A stretch of 26,053 bases of DNA from Rhodopseudomonas_A sp036404135. GTDB lineage: Bacteria > Pseudomonadota > Alphaproteobacteria > Rhizobiales > Xanthobacteraceae. The notes under the pieces were generated by a model, which was not told the DNA's origin, searched no databases, and worked only from the letters and a program-made list of their open reading frames with translations. Positions 16,918 through 25,121 of the stretch are shown here, in pieces. Made by a program: the position numbers and the translations under genes. The stretch's first letter is position 1, and the number at the start of each line of letters is the position of its first letter. The stretch lies in assembly GCF_036404135.1 (NCBI RefSeq), contig NZ_DASWPE010000028.1, positions 1-26,053 on the forward strand, written 5' to 3'.

Positions 16918-17733
16918 TCAGTCGCGCTGTCCGAGCAGCTGCAGTAGCAGCGTGAACAGGTTGATGAAGTTCAGGTACAGCGACAGCGCTCCGGTGATCG
17001 CGGCGCGCTCGGCGACGTCGCCACCCTGGGCAGCGTAACCGTAGATGTAGTCGTTCTTCAGCCGCTGGGTATCCCAGGCGGTGAGGCCCGCGAACACCAG
17101 CACGCCGACCACCGAGACGATGAACTGCAGCAGCGTCGAGGCCACGAACAGGTTGACCAAGCTGGCCAGGATGATGCCGAACAGGCCCATCATCAGGAAC
17201 GAGCCCATCCCGGTGAGGTCACGCTTGGTGGTGTAGCCGTAAAGGCTCAAGGCACCGAACGAGGCCGCGGTGATGAAGAACACCCGCACGATCGAGGTGT
17301 GGGTATAGACCAGGAAGATCGACGACAGCGAGATGCCCATCAGGGCGGCGAACGCCCAGAACAGCAGTTGCGCGCTCGCCGGCTTCAGCCGGTTGATGCC
17401 GAACGAGATCGCGAACACCATCACCAAGGGGGCGAGGATGAACACCCATTTCAGCGGGCTCGCGAACATCGCATAGCCGAACGAGGTCAGGAACTGGCCC
17501 TCGGCGACCCGGATCGCGGCGCCGCTGGCGGTGCGGACCGCATCCGCGGCGTCGCTGGTGACGGCGAATTTGTAGACGCCGAGCGCGGCCGCGCCGGTGA
17601 TGGCCAGGCCGATCGCCATATAATTGTAGATGCGCAGCATGTAGGCGCGCAGGCCGGCATCGACGGCCGCGGCATCAACGCGCCCGGCTGCCCGGCCGAA
17701 AGGAGAAGCATAGTTACGGTCGAAGTCCGACAT
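16918..17733 (-). CDS. Bax inhibitor-1/YccA family membrane protein
   Basis: Encodes 271 residues with about seven transmembrane segments beginning near residue 40 (YMLRIYNYMAIGLAITGAAALGVY). Family features include the INRLKPASAQLLFWAFAALMG stretch, the F..AASFGALSLYGYTTKRDLTGMGSFLMMGL region and the C-terminal GALSLYLNFINLFTLLLQLLG. BI-1 proteins are proton-sensitive calcium leak channels or protease partners (YccA with FtsH) in studied cases; which applies here is unknown. The start MSDFDRNY at 17733 has GGGA 9 bases upstream; an ATG ten codons earlier is less likely. The upstream region has two inverted repeats that may be operators. Confidence 0.92.
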   Translation of the reverse strand: MSDFDRNYASPFGRAAGRVDAAAVDAGLRAYMLRIYNYMAIGLAITGAAALGVYKFAVTSDAADAVRTASGAAIRVAEGQFLTSFGYAMFASPLKWVFILAPLVMVFAISFGINRLKPASAQLLFWAFAALMGISLSSIFLVYTHTSIVRVFFITAASFGALSLYGYTTKRDLTGMGSFLMMGLFGIILASLVNLFVASTLLQFIVSVVGVLVFAGLTAWDTQRLKNDYIYGYAAQGGDVAERAAITGALSLYLNFINLFTLLLQLLGQRD

Positions 17734-17822
17734 GGTCGAAATCCCGTGGTTGTCTGGCCGCATGAGGGCTGCGGCGCGAGTGCGAAATCTATCTCAGATG
17801 CCGCGGCCTGGCTGACATCAAT

Positions 17823-17841
17823 TTGCAGAACGAGTCTGCAA
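17823..17841. promoter_or_regulatory. Inverted repeat TTGCAGA-N5-TCTGCAA upstream of BI-1 gene
   Basis: Perfect seven-base arms (17823-17829 and 17835-17841) around ACGAG form a 19-base dyad 90 bases upstream of the BI-1-like start codon. It is the size of a dimeric regulator site, but I do not recognise the regulator. Confidence 0.35.
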
Positions 17842-17880
17842 CTTTGCGTCATCAGGGCGGCGTCTGACCCAATCCGATAT

Positions 17881-17902
17881 GTGGGAAACTAACACATCCC
17901 AC
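17881..17902. promoter_or_regulatory. Inverted repeat GTGGGA-N10-TCCCAC upstream of BI-1 gene
   Basis: Six-base perfect arms with a ten-base centre, 148 bases upstream of the BI-1-like start codon. The rest of the 302-base gap 17734-18035 shows no gene. Operator function is inference. Confidence 0.3.
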
Positions 17903-17968
17903 GCAAGCTTCGATGCGCGGCCGAATGTCGCTACGCCAAGGAGGTTAAGGAAATTCTGCCGGCGCAGC

Positions 17969-17991
17969 CCCGAAAACCGGCCATTTTCGGG
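17969..17991 (-). terminator. Hairpin after the ABC permease gene
   Basis: CCCGAAAA (17969-17976) and TTTTCGGG (17984-17991) form an eight-pair stem with a seven-base loop, 44 bases after the permease stop on the minus strand. The T-rich side lies within the stem and no separate U tract follows, so it is only a candidate. Confidence 0.35.
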
Positions 17992-18035
17992 AATTCGCGG
18001 CAAGCCCGCCGCGGTTGCGTCGGAGTGCCGCAATT

Positions 18036-20612
18036 TCACAGATTACGCAACACCGAGGCGGGCTTCTGGTTCAACGCCAGCCAGGTGCCGGCGAGGCCGA
18101 GCCCGACGGTGACCAGCAGCGCCGCCGCCACCACCGCCGCGGCGCTGCCGATCTGCCAGACGTAACTCAGCGTCATCAGCCGGGAGACGATCAGCCAGGC
18201 CGCCACCGACCCCGCCAGCACCGCGAAGACGGCGGTTGCAAAGCCGATCATCAGATATTCCAGCGCGTAGGCGCCGAGCAGCCGGCCGCGGGTGGCACCC
18301 AGCGTCTTCAGGATCACCGCGTCATAGACCCGGTGGCGATGGCCGGCGGCGAGCGCGCCGCCGAGCACCAGGATCGCCGAGATCAGCGTCACCGAACTGG
18401 CGCCGCGCACCGCCAGCGCCAGATTGGTCACCACCGTGCCGATGGTCTCCAGCGCCTCGCGGACCCGGACGCTGGTGACCATCGGGAACGCGTCGGCCAC
18501 CGCCTTGATGATGGCGCCGTCGCCGGCCGCGCTGCCGTTGGGTTCGGTCAGGGTGGCGATATGGGTGTGCGGCGCGCCGGCGAACGCATTGGGCGAATAC
18601 ACCACCACGAAATTGATGCCGAGGCTCTGCCAGTCGACGCTGCGCAGATTGGAGATGGTGGCGGCGATGTCACGGCCGAGCACGTTGACCACCACCTCGT
18701 CGCCGATCTTGAGGCCGAGGCCGTCGGCGAGCTTTTTCTCGAACGACACCAGCGGCGGGCCGCTGTAATCCGGCGCCCACCATTGGCCCTCGACCACCTT
18801 GGAGCCGCGCGGTACCTCGGCGGCGTAGGTCAGGCCGCGGTCGCTCTGCAGCACCCATTCGGCGTCTTGAGCGGGTTTCAGATCCTCCGCCTTGACGCCG
18901 CGGGCCGAGACGATCCGGCCGCGCAGCATCGGCACGTCCTCGACGCTGGCGCCCGGCGCCTTGTCCTTCAGGAAGGTGGCGAAACGGTCGGTGTCGGTGG
19001 AGGGGATGTCGATGAAATAGAACGAGGGCGCGCGATCCGGCAGCGCCGCCATGAATTGCCGGCGCAGATTGCCGTCGATCTGGGTGACGGTGACCAGCAC
19101 CGCGAGGCCTAAGCCCAGCGACATCACCACCGACGGCGTCAACGCGCCGGGGCGGTGGATATTGGCGATCGCCAGCCGCAGCATGGTGGAGTTGGCGCGC
19201 GGCAGCCGTCGGGCCAGCGCCATCAGCGCGCTGGCGATGCCGCGCAACAGCGCGAACACCACCACCGCGGAGGCCACGAAGGCAGCGGCGACGCGCTTGT
19301 CGTAGGCGAGCCCGATCACCACCGCGATCAGCACCGCCACCACCAGCGCCATCCAGATCAGATGCCGCGGCCGGGGCCGGTGCCGCTCGCTGATCACCGC
19401 CTCGCGGAACAGCGCCGCCACCGGCACGTCATGGACCCGCGCCAATGGCCACAGCCCGAAGGTCAGCGCGGTTAACAGCCCGTAAAGCAAAGACAGCGCC
19501 AGTTCGCCGGGATGCAGCGTGGGCACCACCGGCAGCGGCAGCAGATGGCCGAACAGCCCGACGATGGCGTAGGGCAGCGCCGCGCCGAGCAAAAGCCCGA
19601 TCGCCGAGCCGATCACAGCCAGCACCATCACCTGGGTCAGATAGATCGCGAACACGTTGCGGCCGGTGGCGCCGAGCGCCTTGAAGGCGGCGATGACGTC
19701 CTGGCGGCGGTCGATATGGCTTTTCACCGCATTGGCGACGCCGACGCCGCCGACTAGGAGCGCGGCGAGCCCGACCAGGGTCAGGAACTGGGTGAAGCGG
19801 GTGATGGTGCGCTCAAGCTGCGGCGAGGCGTTGCCGCGGCTGCGGATTTCCCAGCCGGCCTGCGGCAGCGCGGCGCGGGCCTGATCGGCCAGCGCATTGG
19901 CGACGCGGTCGTCGGCTGCATTGTCGGGCAGCAGCAGCCGATAGGTCCAGCGCACCAGGCTGCCGGGCTGCAGCAATTGGGTGGCGCGCAGCGCCGCTTC
20001 GCTGATCAGGAAGCGCGGCCCGAAGCCGACCCCGCCGGACAGCTTGTCCGGCTCGGTGCCGAGCACGCTGCGGATTTCGAACGGCGCGTTGCCGACATGG
20101 ACGCGGTCGCCGACCTTCAGATCGAGCCGCGCCAACAGCGCCGCGTCGGCGGCGGCGCCGAACACGCCGTCGCATTCGGCCAACAGATCCGGCGTCGCGA
20201 TCTGCGGCTCAAGCGTCAGCGCGCCGAGCATCGGATAGCTGTCGTCGACTGCCTTCATCTCGACCAGCGCCAGCCGGTCGTCGGCGGTGCGCGCCATGCC
20301 GCGCAAGGTCGCCGCGACCGAGACCCGGCCGTGGCCGCGCAGGAAAGCTAATTCGTCCGGCGAGGCCTCGCGCTGCATCAGCGAGAACGCCACGTCGCCG
20401 CCGAGCAGCGCGCGGCCCTCGCGCGCCAGCCCTTCGCTGAGCGAGCCCGCCACCGAGCCGACCCCAGCGATCGCCAACACGCCGAGCGCGATGCAGGCGA
20501 TGAACACGTAGAAGCCGCGCAAGCCGCCGCGCAATTCGCGCAGCGCGTAACGCAGCGGCAACGGCCAGGACAGCGGTCGGCGCTGCGGCAAGGGTTCGGA
20601 GAGCGTTGTCAT
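18036..20612 (-). CDS. ybbP: ABC transporter permease, FtsX-like, YbbP type
   Basis: Encodes 858 residues, a double-FtsX permease: an N-terminal transmembrane helix after LRYALRELRGGLRGFYVFIACIALG, a large periplasmic region, a first FtsX bundle (FTQFLTLVGLAALLVGGVGVANAV..., with the coupling-helix stretch DVIAAFKALGATGRNVFAIYLTQ), a middle pair of helices, a second periplasmic region, and a C-terminal bundle with YDAVILKTLGATRGRLLGAYALEYL. This two-module layout is that of E. coli YbbP, a MacB/LolCE-like transporter for hydrophobic cargo; cargo here is unknown. Start MTTLSEPLPQRR at 20612 lies 4 bases after the ATPase stop, so the two are one operon. Length slightly exceeds E. coli YbbP. Confidence 0.9.
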   Translation of the reverse strand: MTTLSEPLPQRRPLSWPLPLRYALRELRGGLRGFYVFIACIALGVLAIAGVGSVAGSLSEGLAREGRALLGGDVAFSLMQREASPDELAFLRGHGRVSVAATLRGMARTADDRLALVEMKAVDDSYPMLGALTLEPQIATPDLLAECDGVFGAAADAALLARLDLKVGDRVHVGNAPFEIRSVLGTEPDKLSGGVGFGPRFLISEAALRATQLLQPGSLVRWTYRLLLPDNAADDRVANALADQARAALPQAGWEIRSRGNASPQLERTITRFTQFLTLVGLAALLVGGVGVANAVKSHIDRRQDVIAAFKALGATGRNVFAIYLTQVMVLAVIGSAIGLLLGAALPYAIVGLFGHLLPLPVVPTLHPGELALSLLYGLLTALTFGLWPLARVHDVPVAALFREAVISERHRPRPRHLIWMALVVAVLIAVVIGLAYDKRVAAAFVASAVVVFALLRGIASALMALARRLPRANSTMLRLAIANIHRPGALTPSVVMSLGLGLAVLVTVTQIDGNLRRQFMAALPDRAPSFYFIDIPSTDTDRFATFLKDKAPGASVEDVPMLRGRIVSARGVKAEDLKPAQDAEWVLQSDRGLTYAAEVPRGSKVVEGQWWAPDYSGPPLVSFEKKLADGLGLKIGDEVVVNVLGRDIAATISNLRSVDWQSLGINFVVVYSPNAFAGAPHTHIATLTEPNGSAAGDGAIIKAVADAFPMVTSVRVREALETIGTVVTNLALAVRGASSVTLISAILVLGGALAAGHRHRVYDAVILKTLGATRGRLLGAYALEYLMIGFATAVFAVLAGSVAAWLIVSRLMTLSYVWQIGSAAAVVAAALLVTVGLGLAGTWLALNQKPASVLRNL

Positions 20613-20616
20613 CGGG

Positions 20617-21357
20617 TCAGGCGGTCTGCACGCGGGCGCGGTCGGCGACGGCGACATCGACCCGGCCGGAGCGCAGCCGCACCACGCGGTCGCAGCGCTG
20701 CGCCAACGAGGTGTCGTGGGTCACCAGCACCAGCGTCATGCCGCGCTTGGCGTGCTGGGCGAACAATAGATCGACGATCTGCTTGCCCGTCGTCTCGTCG
20801 AGATTGCCGGTCGGCTCGTCGGCGACCAGGATGGTCGGGTCCGGCGCCAGCGCGCGGGCCAGCGCGACGCGCTGCTGCTCGCCGCCGGAGAGCTGCGTCG
20901 GGTAATGATGCAGCCGCTCGCCCAGCCCCACCGCGGCGAGTTCGCGTGCGGCGCGCGCCATGGCGTCGGCGCGGCCGGCCAGCTCCAGCGGCACCGCGAC
21001 GTTTTCCAGCGCGGTCATGGTCGGGATCAGATGGAACGACTGGAACACGATGCCGACATGACGGCCGCGAAACCGCGCCAGCGCGTCCTCGTCCAAGGCA
21101 TTGAATGCGGTGCCGTCGACCACCACCTCACCGCTGTCGGGGCGCTCCAGCCCCGCCATCACCATCAGGAGCGTGGATTTTCCCGATCCCGATGGCCCGA
21201 TCAGGCCGATCGCCTCGCCGCAGCCGACCCGCAGGCTGATATCCTTGAGGATATGCACGCGTGCCGCGCCCGAGCCGAGCGACAGGTCGACGTTGGAAAT
21301 GACAATGGTGTCGGGCGCGGGGCCCTGCGGCGAAGAGGCTGTGATGAAACTGTCCAT
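20617..21357 (-). CDS. ybbA: ABC transporter ATP-binding protein, LolD/YbbA type
   Basis: Encodes 246 residues. Walker A GPSGSGKST at 54-62, Q-loop FQSFHLIPTMTALENV near 105, signature LSGGEQQRVALARAL from 156, Walker B ILVADEPTGNLD from 176 and the switch His214 (VTHD) are all present. The FQSFHL...ENV and EPTGNLD text is that of the LolD/MacB/YbbA clade that drives FtsX-type permeases, matching the adjacent downstream gene. I start at 21357 (MDSFITASSPQG); the frame is open to 21501, but that part is antisense to the neighbouring esterase signal peptide. It is divergent from tesA with 49 bases between start codons. Confidence 0.92.
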   Translation of the reverse strand: MDSFITASSPQGPAPDTIVISNVDLSLGSGAARVHILKDISLRVGCGEAIGLIGPSGSGKSTLLMVMAGLERPDSGEVVVDGTAFNALDEDALARFRGRHVGIVFQSFHLIPTMTALENVAVPLELAGRADAMARAARELAAVGLGERLHHYPTQLSGGEQQRVALARALAPDPTILVADEPTGNLDETTGKQIVDLLFAQHAKRGMTLVLVTHDTSLAQRCDRVVRLRSGRVDVAVADRARVQTA

Positions 21358-21406
21358 GGCTGGCTCATATGGCGATTGGTTCGGCGCGGTCGAGGGGCCG
21401 GCGCGG

Positions 21407-22060
21407 ATGTTTTGTCGCGGCATGGCCGCGGTGCTGGTGCTGGGAGGCTTGATGGTCGGACAGAGCTTGGCGCAGACCGTGACTGCGGCGAAGCCGATCA
21501 AGCTGGTGGTGCTGGGCGATTCGCTCAGCGCCGGCTACGGCCTGCCGGCCGCCGCGGCGTTTCCGGCGCGCTTGCAAAAGGCGTTGCAGGACAATGGCGT
21601 CGCCACCGAGATGGTGAATGCCGGGGTGTCCGGCGACACCGCCTCAGGCGGGCTCGCCCGGCTCGATTGGTCGATCCCCCCCGACACCGAGGCGGTGATC
21701 GTCGAACTCGGCGCCAACGACGCGTTGCGCGGCACCGACCCCAAGGTGACGCGCGATGCGCTTGACCAGATCGTGAAGCGGCTGAAGGCGCGCAACATCG
21801 CGGTGCTGTTGTGCGGGATGTACGCGCCGCCGAATTACGGCACGCAATATGCCGCGCAGTTCAACGCGATCTATCCGGAGCTGGCGAAGGCCTACCAGCT
21901 GCCGCTGTATCCGTTCTTCCTCGACGGCGTCGCCAGCATCGCCAAACTCAACCAGGCCGACGGGCTGCATCCGACCGCGGAAGGCGTCGACATCGTGGTG
22001 AAAAACATCCTGCCCAGCGTGCAGGCATTTCTCGGCACGGTCGCTGGGCAGCGCAGTTGA
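21407..22060 (+). CDS. tesA: GDSL-type esterase/lysophospholipase (TesA family)
   Basis: Encodes 217 residues. After a signal peptide (about 1-23, QSLAQ) the SGNH hydrolase blocks are complete: GDSLSAGYG with Ser39, block II near GVSGDTASGG (75-82), GAND with Asn104, and DGLHPT with Asp185 and His188. TesA-type enzymes hydrolyse acyl esters, thioesters and lysophospholipids in the periplasm. I choose the ATG at 21407 because GAGGGG at 21392-21397 is 9 bases upstream; ATGs at 21344 and 21356 are in frame but lack such a site and overlap the ybbA start. The gene is divergent from ybbA-ybbP, as in E. coli, which supports a functional link to that transporter. Confidence 0.93.
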   Translation: MFCRGMAAVLVLGGLMVGQSLAQTVTAAKPIKLVVLGDSLSAGYGLPAAAAFPARLQKALQDNGVATEMVNAGVSGDTASGGLARLDWSIPPDTEAVIVELGANDALRGTDPKVTRDALDQIVKRLKARNIAVLLCGMYAPPNYGTQYAAQFNAIYPELAKAYQLPLYPFFLDGVASIAKLNQADGLHPTAEGVDIVVKNILPSVQAFLGTVAGQRS

Positions 22061-22201
22061 AAAACCGGCAATCCGCCAACAACATGAGGTATTCACAGGG
22101 CTTTCGACCTACCAGACTTCGCAGTGTCGCAGTTCTGCGTTAGGACTTGATGGTCGTTGATTCGTTGTCCTCCTGCCGTGCTCCTGCATCGAGGGTTTGC
22201 G

Positions 22202-22738
22202 ATGCCGCGTTTGTTCACTGGACTGGAAATCCCGGCCGAGATCGGCCAGACGCTCTCCAATCTGCGCGGCGGCCTGCCCGGCGCGCGCTGGATTGACCCG
22301 GAAAATTACCACGTCACCTTGCGCTTCATCGGCGATATCGACGGCGTCTCCGCCAACGAGATCGCCTCGATGCTGGTGCGCATCAACCGCAAGCCGTTCG
22401 ACGTGGCGCTGCAGGGGCTGCAAAGCTTCGGCGGCAAGAAGCCGCGCGCGGTGGTGGCCTCGGTGGTGCCGTCGCGGCCGCTGATCGAGCTGCAGGCCGA
22501 GCTGGAGCGGCTGATGCAGCGACTCGGGCTCAATCCGGAGGGCCGCAAATTCACCCCGCATGTCACGCTGGCGCGGCTGCGCGACGCCTCCAACCAGGAC
22601 GTCGCGGATTACCTGTCGGTGCGCGGCTATTTCCCGACCCGGGTGTTCACCGCCTCGCGCTTCGTGCTGTTCTCGTCGCGCGCCTCGACCGGCGGAGGAC
22701 CCTATGTGGTCGAGGATTCTTACGCGCTCAGCGCGTAA
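22202..22738 (+). CDS. thpR: RNA 2',3'-cyclic phosphodiesterase (2'-5' RNA ligase family)
   Basis: Encodes 178 residues. The two active-site HxTx motifs are present: HVTLRF at 37-42 and HVTLAR at 120-125, in a MPRLFTGLEIPAEIG...LPGARWIDPENYHVTLRFIG framework typical of ThpR/LigT. ThpR hydrolyses 2',3'-cyclic phosphates on RNA ends and was first known as a 2'-5' RNA ligase; the biological substrate is unclear. The ATG at 22202 has GAGGG at 22191-22195, 6 bases upstream; a TTG 45 bases earlier is less likely. The AT-richer islet begins straight after its stop. Confidence 0.93.
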   Translation: MPRLFTGLEIPAEIGQTLSNLRGGLPGARWIDPENYHVTLRFIGDIDGVSANEIASMLVRINRKPFDVALQGLQSFGGKKPRAVVASVVPSRPLIELQAELERLMQRLGLNPEGRKFTPHVTLARLRDASNQDVADYLSVRGYFPTRVFTASRFVLFSSRASTGGGPYVVEDSYALSA

Positions 22739-22740
22739 AA

Positions 22741-22872
22741 ATGAGCGTTTTGTGGAAGTTTCGCCTTGACAGGAAGAAATTATCTGATCTCGCGAATGCA
22801 GATTCTATTGACAAAGCCACCCGCATAGATAGAATGCTTTTGCTGGGTAATTCCGTAGCAAGCGTCTTCTAG
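22741..22872 (+). CDS. Possible 43-residue small protein, unknown
   Basis: An ATG two bases after the thpR stop opens 43 codons to a TAG: MSVLWKFRLDRKK...DKATRIDRMLL...ASVF. It is charged at the start with an apparently amphipathic end. No ribosome binding site is visible, though translation could reinitiate after thpR. A U-rich terminator follows 47 bases later on the same strand. Codon use is AT-richer than neighbours. No family is recognised and the frame may be chance. Confidence 0.25.
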   Translation: MSVLWKFRLDRKKLSDLANADSIDKATRIDRMLLLGNSVASVF

Positions 22873-22918
22873 GAGATAAGCCCCGTTTGACGTGGCCGCC
22901 CTACGGTTCCAGTAATTT

Positions 22919-22949
22919 AAGGCTCGCTCCGGCGGGCCTTTATTTTTTT
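22919..22949 (+). terminator. Intrinsic terminator after thpR / in the DUF3800 3' end
   Basis: AAGGCTCGC-TCCG-GCGGGCCTT forms an eight-pair stem with one internal mismatch followed by TATTTTTTT on the plus strand. It ends transcription coming from thpR and overlaps the last codons and stop of the convergent DUF3800 gene. Confidence 0.75.
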
Positions 22950-23626
22950 GATGAGTACCAGTCGTCCCTGTAGCCAACGATTGGAGCGATCAACTTTAGA
23001 TACGTCGGGTCTTTGTGTTCGTAATTTCTGAAGAGACCCCAACTCAAGAAATCCACGGCCTGTAGACCGAGCACATCATGGGATTCCGAGTGCGCTATGG
23101 ACAGCTTCCCCTCATGAGCGCAATCCCCGATTAATCTGGTTTCCAAATAACCGTCGAACTTCATCTTGCTGTGCGTTTCTTTGCTCCGCTGATCAACCAC
23201 AATTTCCAGGTCGCCCGGGAAATAGCGCTTGTAAGCTCTGCAGAGAAGCGTCCCGCATAGAAAATTGTACGCGATCCCATAGTCTGCGTTCATTATAGAC
23301 TGGGATAGAAATTTCTTCTGGGCGATGGAGTAGTGGAGCTTCCCAGTACTCGCACAGATCGATTTGATTATTTCCTCTAGGATTTGCAGCCGTTTAGAAC
23401 TGATCTCCTTCGGAATATTTGGATTATGGTCTGCTCCCCACAGGGTTGTGCCTTTTATTTCGACGTTCTTGGGCCAACCCGCGTTGTACAGTTTCGCCTT
23501 TTCTTTCCAGAGACGCTTCTCAAGTGCCCTTAAGTCGGACGTGCAAAGGGCCGCGATGAGAAAGAAGGCGCTCGACTTCTCTTTCTGACCAAGCTCTCCG
23601 GATTCGTCGATAAAAAGATAGTTCAT
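22940..23626 (-). CDS. DUF3800 domain protein, horizontally acquired
   Basis: Encodes 228 residues. The N-terminal MNYLFIDESGELG and the C-terminal LGLQAVDFLSWGLFR are the two hallmark ends of DUF3800, which is predicted to have an RNase H-like fold; Asp7, Glu56 (VEIKG), Asp145 (VVDQR) and Asp192 are plausible metal ligands. DUF3800 genes are frequent near mobile or defence genes, but activity is unproved. Base composition is unlike neighbours: a sampled 60-base line (23281-23340) has 27 G+C, against 40 in zapE (24121-24180). No integrase, toxin or restriction gene is next to it. The start ATG has only a weak AGGG close by. The stop lies inside a convergent terminator. Confidence 0.88.
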   Translation of the reverse strand: MNYLFIDESGELGQKEKSSAFFLIAALCTSDLRALEKRLWKEKAKLYNAGWPKNVEIKGTTLWGADHNPNIPKEISSKRLQILEEIIKSICASTGKLHYSIAQKKFLSQSIMNADYGIAYNFLCGTLLCRAYKRYFPGDLEIVVDQRSKETHSKMKFDGYLETRLIGDCAHEGKLSIAHSESHDVLGLQAVDFLSWGLFRNYEHKDPTYLKLIAPIVGYRDDWYSSKK

Positions 23627-23712
23627 ACCCTAGGTTTCGCGCTGAGAGTCCGCCTAACAGAGGGCATTTCTCGCCCCATTTCAATTTAAACTTGTGGTCG
23701 AAGGTGCTCTTC

Positions 23713-23784
23713 ATGACAGGCAAGGCCGCGCATGGCCGCCGGTACGATTCCCGACTTGCAATTTTCCGCGCGGTAATGACGTAA
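23713..23784 (+). other. Possible 23-codon leader ORF before zapE
   Basis: ATG at 23713 opens 23 codons (MTGKAAHGRRYDSRLAIFRA...) to TAA, 8 bases before the zapE ATG and in another frame. It could be a leader peptide or chance; the GC content here already resembles the zapE side, so the islet boundary lies near 23700. Confidence 0.2.
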
Positions 23785-23792
23785 GTATCGTC

Positions 23793-24983
23793 ATGCTGTC
23801 TCCCGATCCCGTGTCGTTCTCCGATCAATATCAGGCCCTGGTGTCCTCCGGCACGATCGAGCCGGATCCGGCGCAGGCCGGAGCCGTCGCGGCGTTCAGC
23901 GCGCTGGAGGCCAATCTGGCCGGCTACAAGCCGCCGAAGAAGCAGGGCCTGTTCGGCCGGCTGTTCGGCGCCGACAAGGACCCGCCGCCGCCGCACGGGC
24001 TCTACGTCCATGGCGAGGTCGGCCGCGGCAAGACCATGCTGATGGATCTGTTCTTCGACACCAGCCCGGTGGCGCTGAAGCGCCGCGCGCATTTCCACGA
24101 ATTCATGGCCGAGGTGCACGAGCGGATCTACGCGTTCCGGCAGAACATCAAGCGCGGCGAACTCGGCGAGACCGCCGACGTGGTGGCGCTGACCGCGCAT
24201 TCGATCTTCGAGGAAGCCTGGCTGCTGTGCTTCGACGAATTTCACGTCACCGACATCGCCGATGCGATGATCCTGAGCCGGCTGTTTTCCAAACTGTTCG
24301 AACTCGGAACCGTGGTGGTGGCGACCTCCAACGTGGCGCCGGACAACCTCTATCGCGGCGGCCTCAACCGCGCGCTGTTCCTGCCGTTCATCAGCCTGTT
24401 GAAATCCCGGATGGAGGTGCTGCGGCTCGACGCCCGCACCGACTACCGGATGGAAAAGCTGACCGGCGTCAAGACCTGGCTGGTGCCGGCCGATGCCGCC
24501 GCCACCGCCGCGCTGGACAAGGCCTGGGCCCGGCTGACCGGCGGCGCGCCGGGCCGTCCGCGCGACATCTCGATCAAGGGCCGGGTGCTGCGCGTGCCGC
24601 GCGCCGACCACCACGTCGCCCGCTTCGCCTTCGCCGATCTGTGCGAGCAGCCGCTGGCGGCATTGGATTATCTGCGCCTCGCCCACGACTACCACACCAT
24701 CATGATCGACCGCATTCCGATGATGGATGCCGCCGACCGCAACGCCTGCAAGCGCTTCATCACTTTGATCGATACCTTGTACGACAACGCGGTGAAGCTG
24801 ATGGCGTCGGCCGCGGCCGACCCGACCGCGCTGTACGGCTCCCCCGAAGGTCTCGATGCGATGGAATTCCAGCGCACCGCGTCGCGGCTGATCGAGATGG
24901 GCTCGGAATCCTACCTGGCGCTGCCGCACGGCCGTAGCGATTCCACCGCCAGCGGGTCGTCCGCCGGCCTGGTCGAAACCTAA
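23793..24983 (+). CDS. zapE: Cell division protein ZapE (AFG1-like ATPase)
   Basis: Encodes 396 residues of the AFG1/ZapE AAA-like ATPase family; in E. coli ZapE interacts with FtsZ and affects Z-ring stability. Walker A GEVGRGKT at 74-81 and Walker B LLCFDEFHVTD from 144 are clear, followed by family motifs VVVATSNVAPDNLYRGGLNR at 174-193, LPFI and the RLDARTDYR stretch. The start at 23793 (MLSPDPVSFSDQYQAL) fits the family N-terminus; an open extension to 23694 has no family likeness. There is no good ribosome binding site. It precedes mdh by 138 bases, an order common in this bacterial group. Confidence 0.93.
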   Translation: MLSPDPVSFSDQYQALVSSGTIEPDPAQAGAVAAFSALEANLAGYKPPKKQGLFGRLFGADKDPPPPHGLYVHGEVGRGKTMLMDLFFDTSPVALKRRAHFHEFMAEVHERIYAFRQNIKRGELGETADVVALTAHSIFEEAWLLCFDEFHVTDIADAMILSRLFSKLFELGTVVVATSNVAPDNLYRGGLNRALFLPFISLLKSRMEVLRLDARTDYRMEKLTGVKTWLVPADAAATAALDKAWARLTGGAPGRPRDISIKGRVLRVPRADHHVARFAFADLCEQPLAALDYLRLAHDYHTIMIDRIPMMDAADRNACKRFITLIDTLYDNAVKLMASAAADPTALYGSPEGLDAMEFQRTASRLIEMGSESYLALPHGRSDSTASGSSAGLVET

Positions 24984-25121
24984 GTCGAACCCGGTTTCGC
25001 GGTTATCGAGCCGCCGGAGCCCAGATTGACCGAACCGCGACTTGAACGGTTCCTGCGAACGGGATAACCACGCCGCAGCCTTTCCTCCCCATTTCCCACC
25101 TGCTCAAAGGACAGCTTACCC

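Noticed and set aside
18015..19112. 365-codon open frame antisense to the ABC permease
   Set aside because: Arg/His/Gln-rich shadow of a well-supported permease, with no domain.
22860..22945. Possible tRNA or tRNA remnant before the AT-rich islet
   Set aside because: A GGTTCCAGT stretch and a GC hairpin recall a T-arm, but no acceptor stem, anticodon arm or CCA end can be built.
22780..22977. 65-codon frame on the minus strand overlapping the DUF3800 3' end
   Set aside because: It overlaps DUF3800 in another frame, runs through the terminator hairpin and has no ribosome binding site; its ALNYWNRRA segment recalls Lar-type proteins only faintly.
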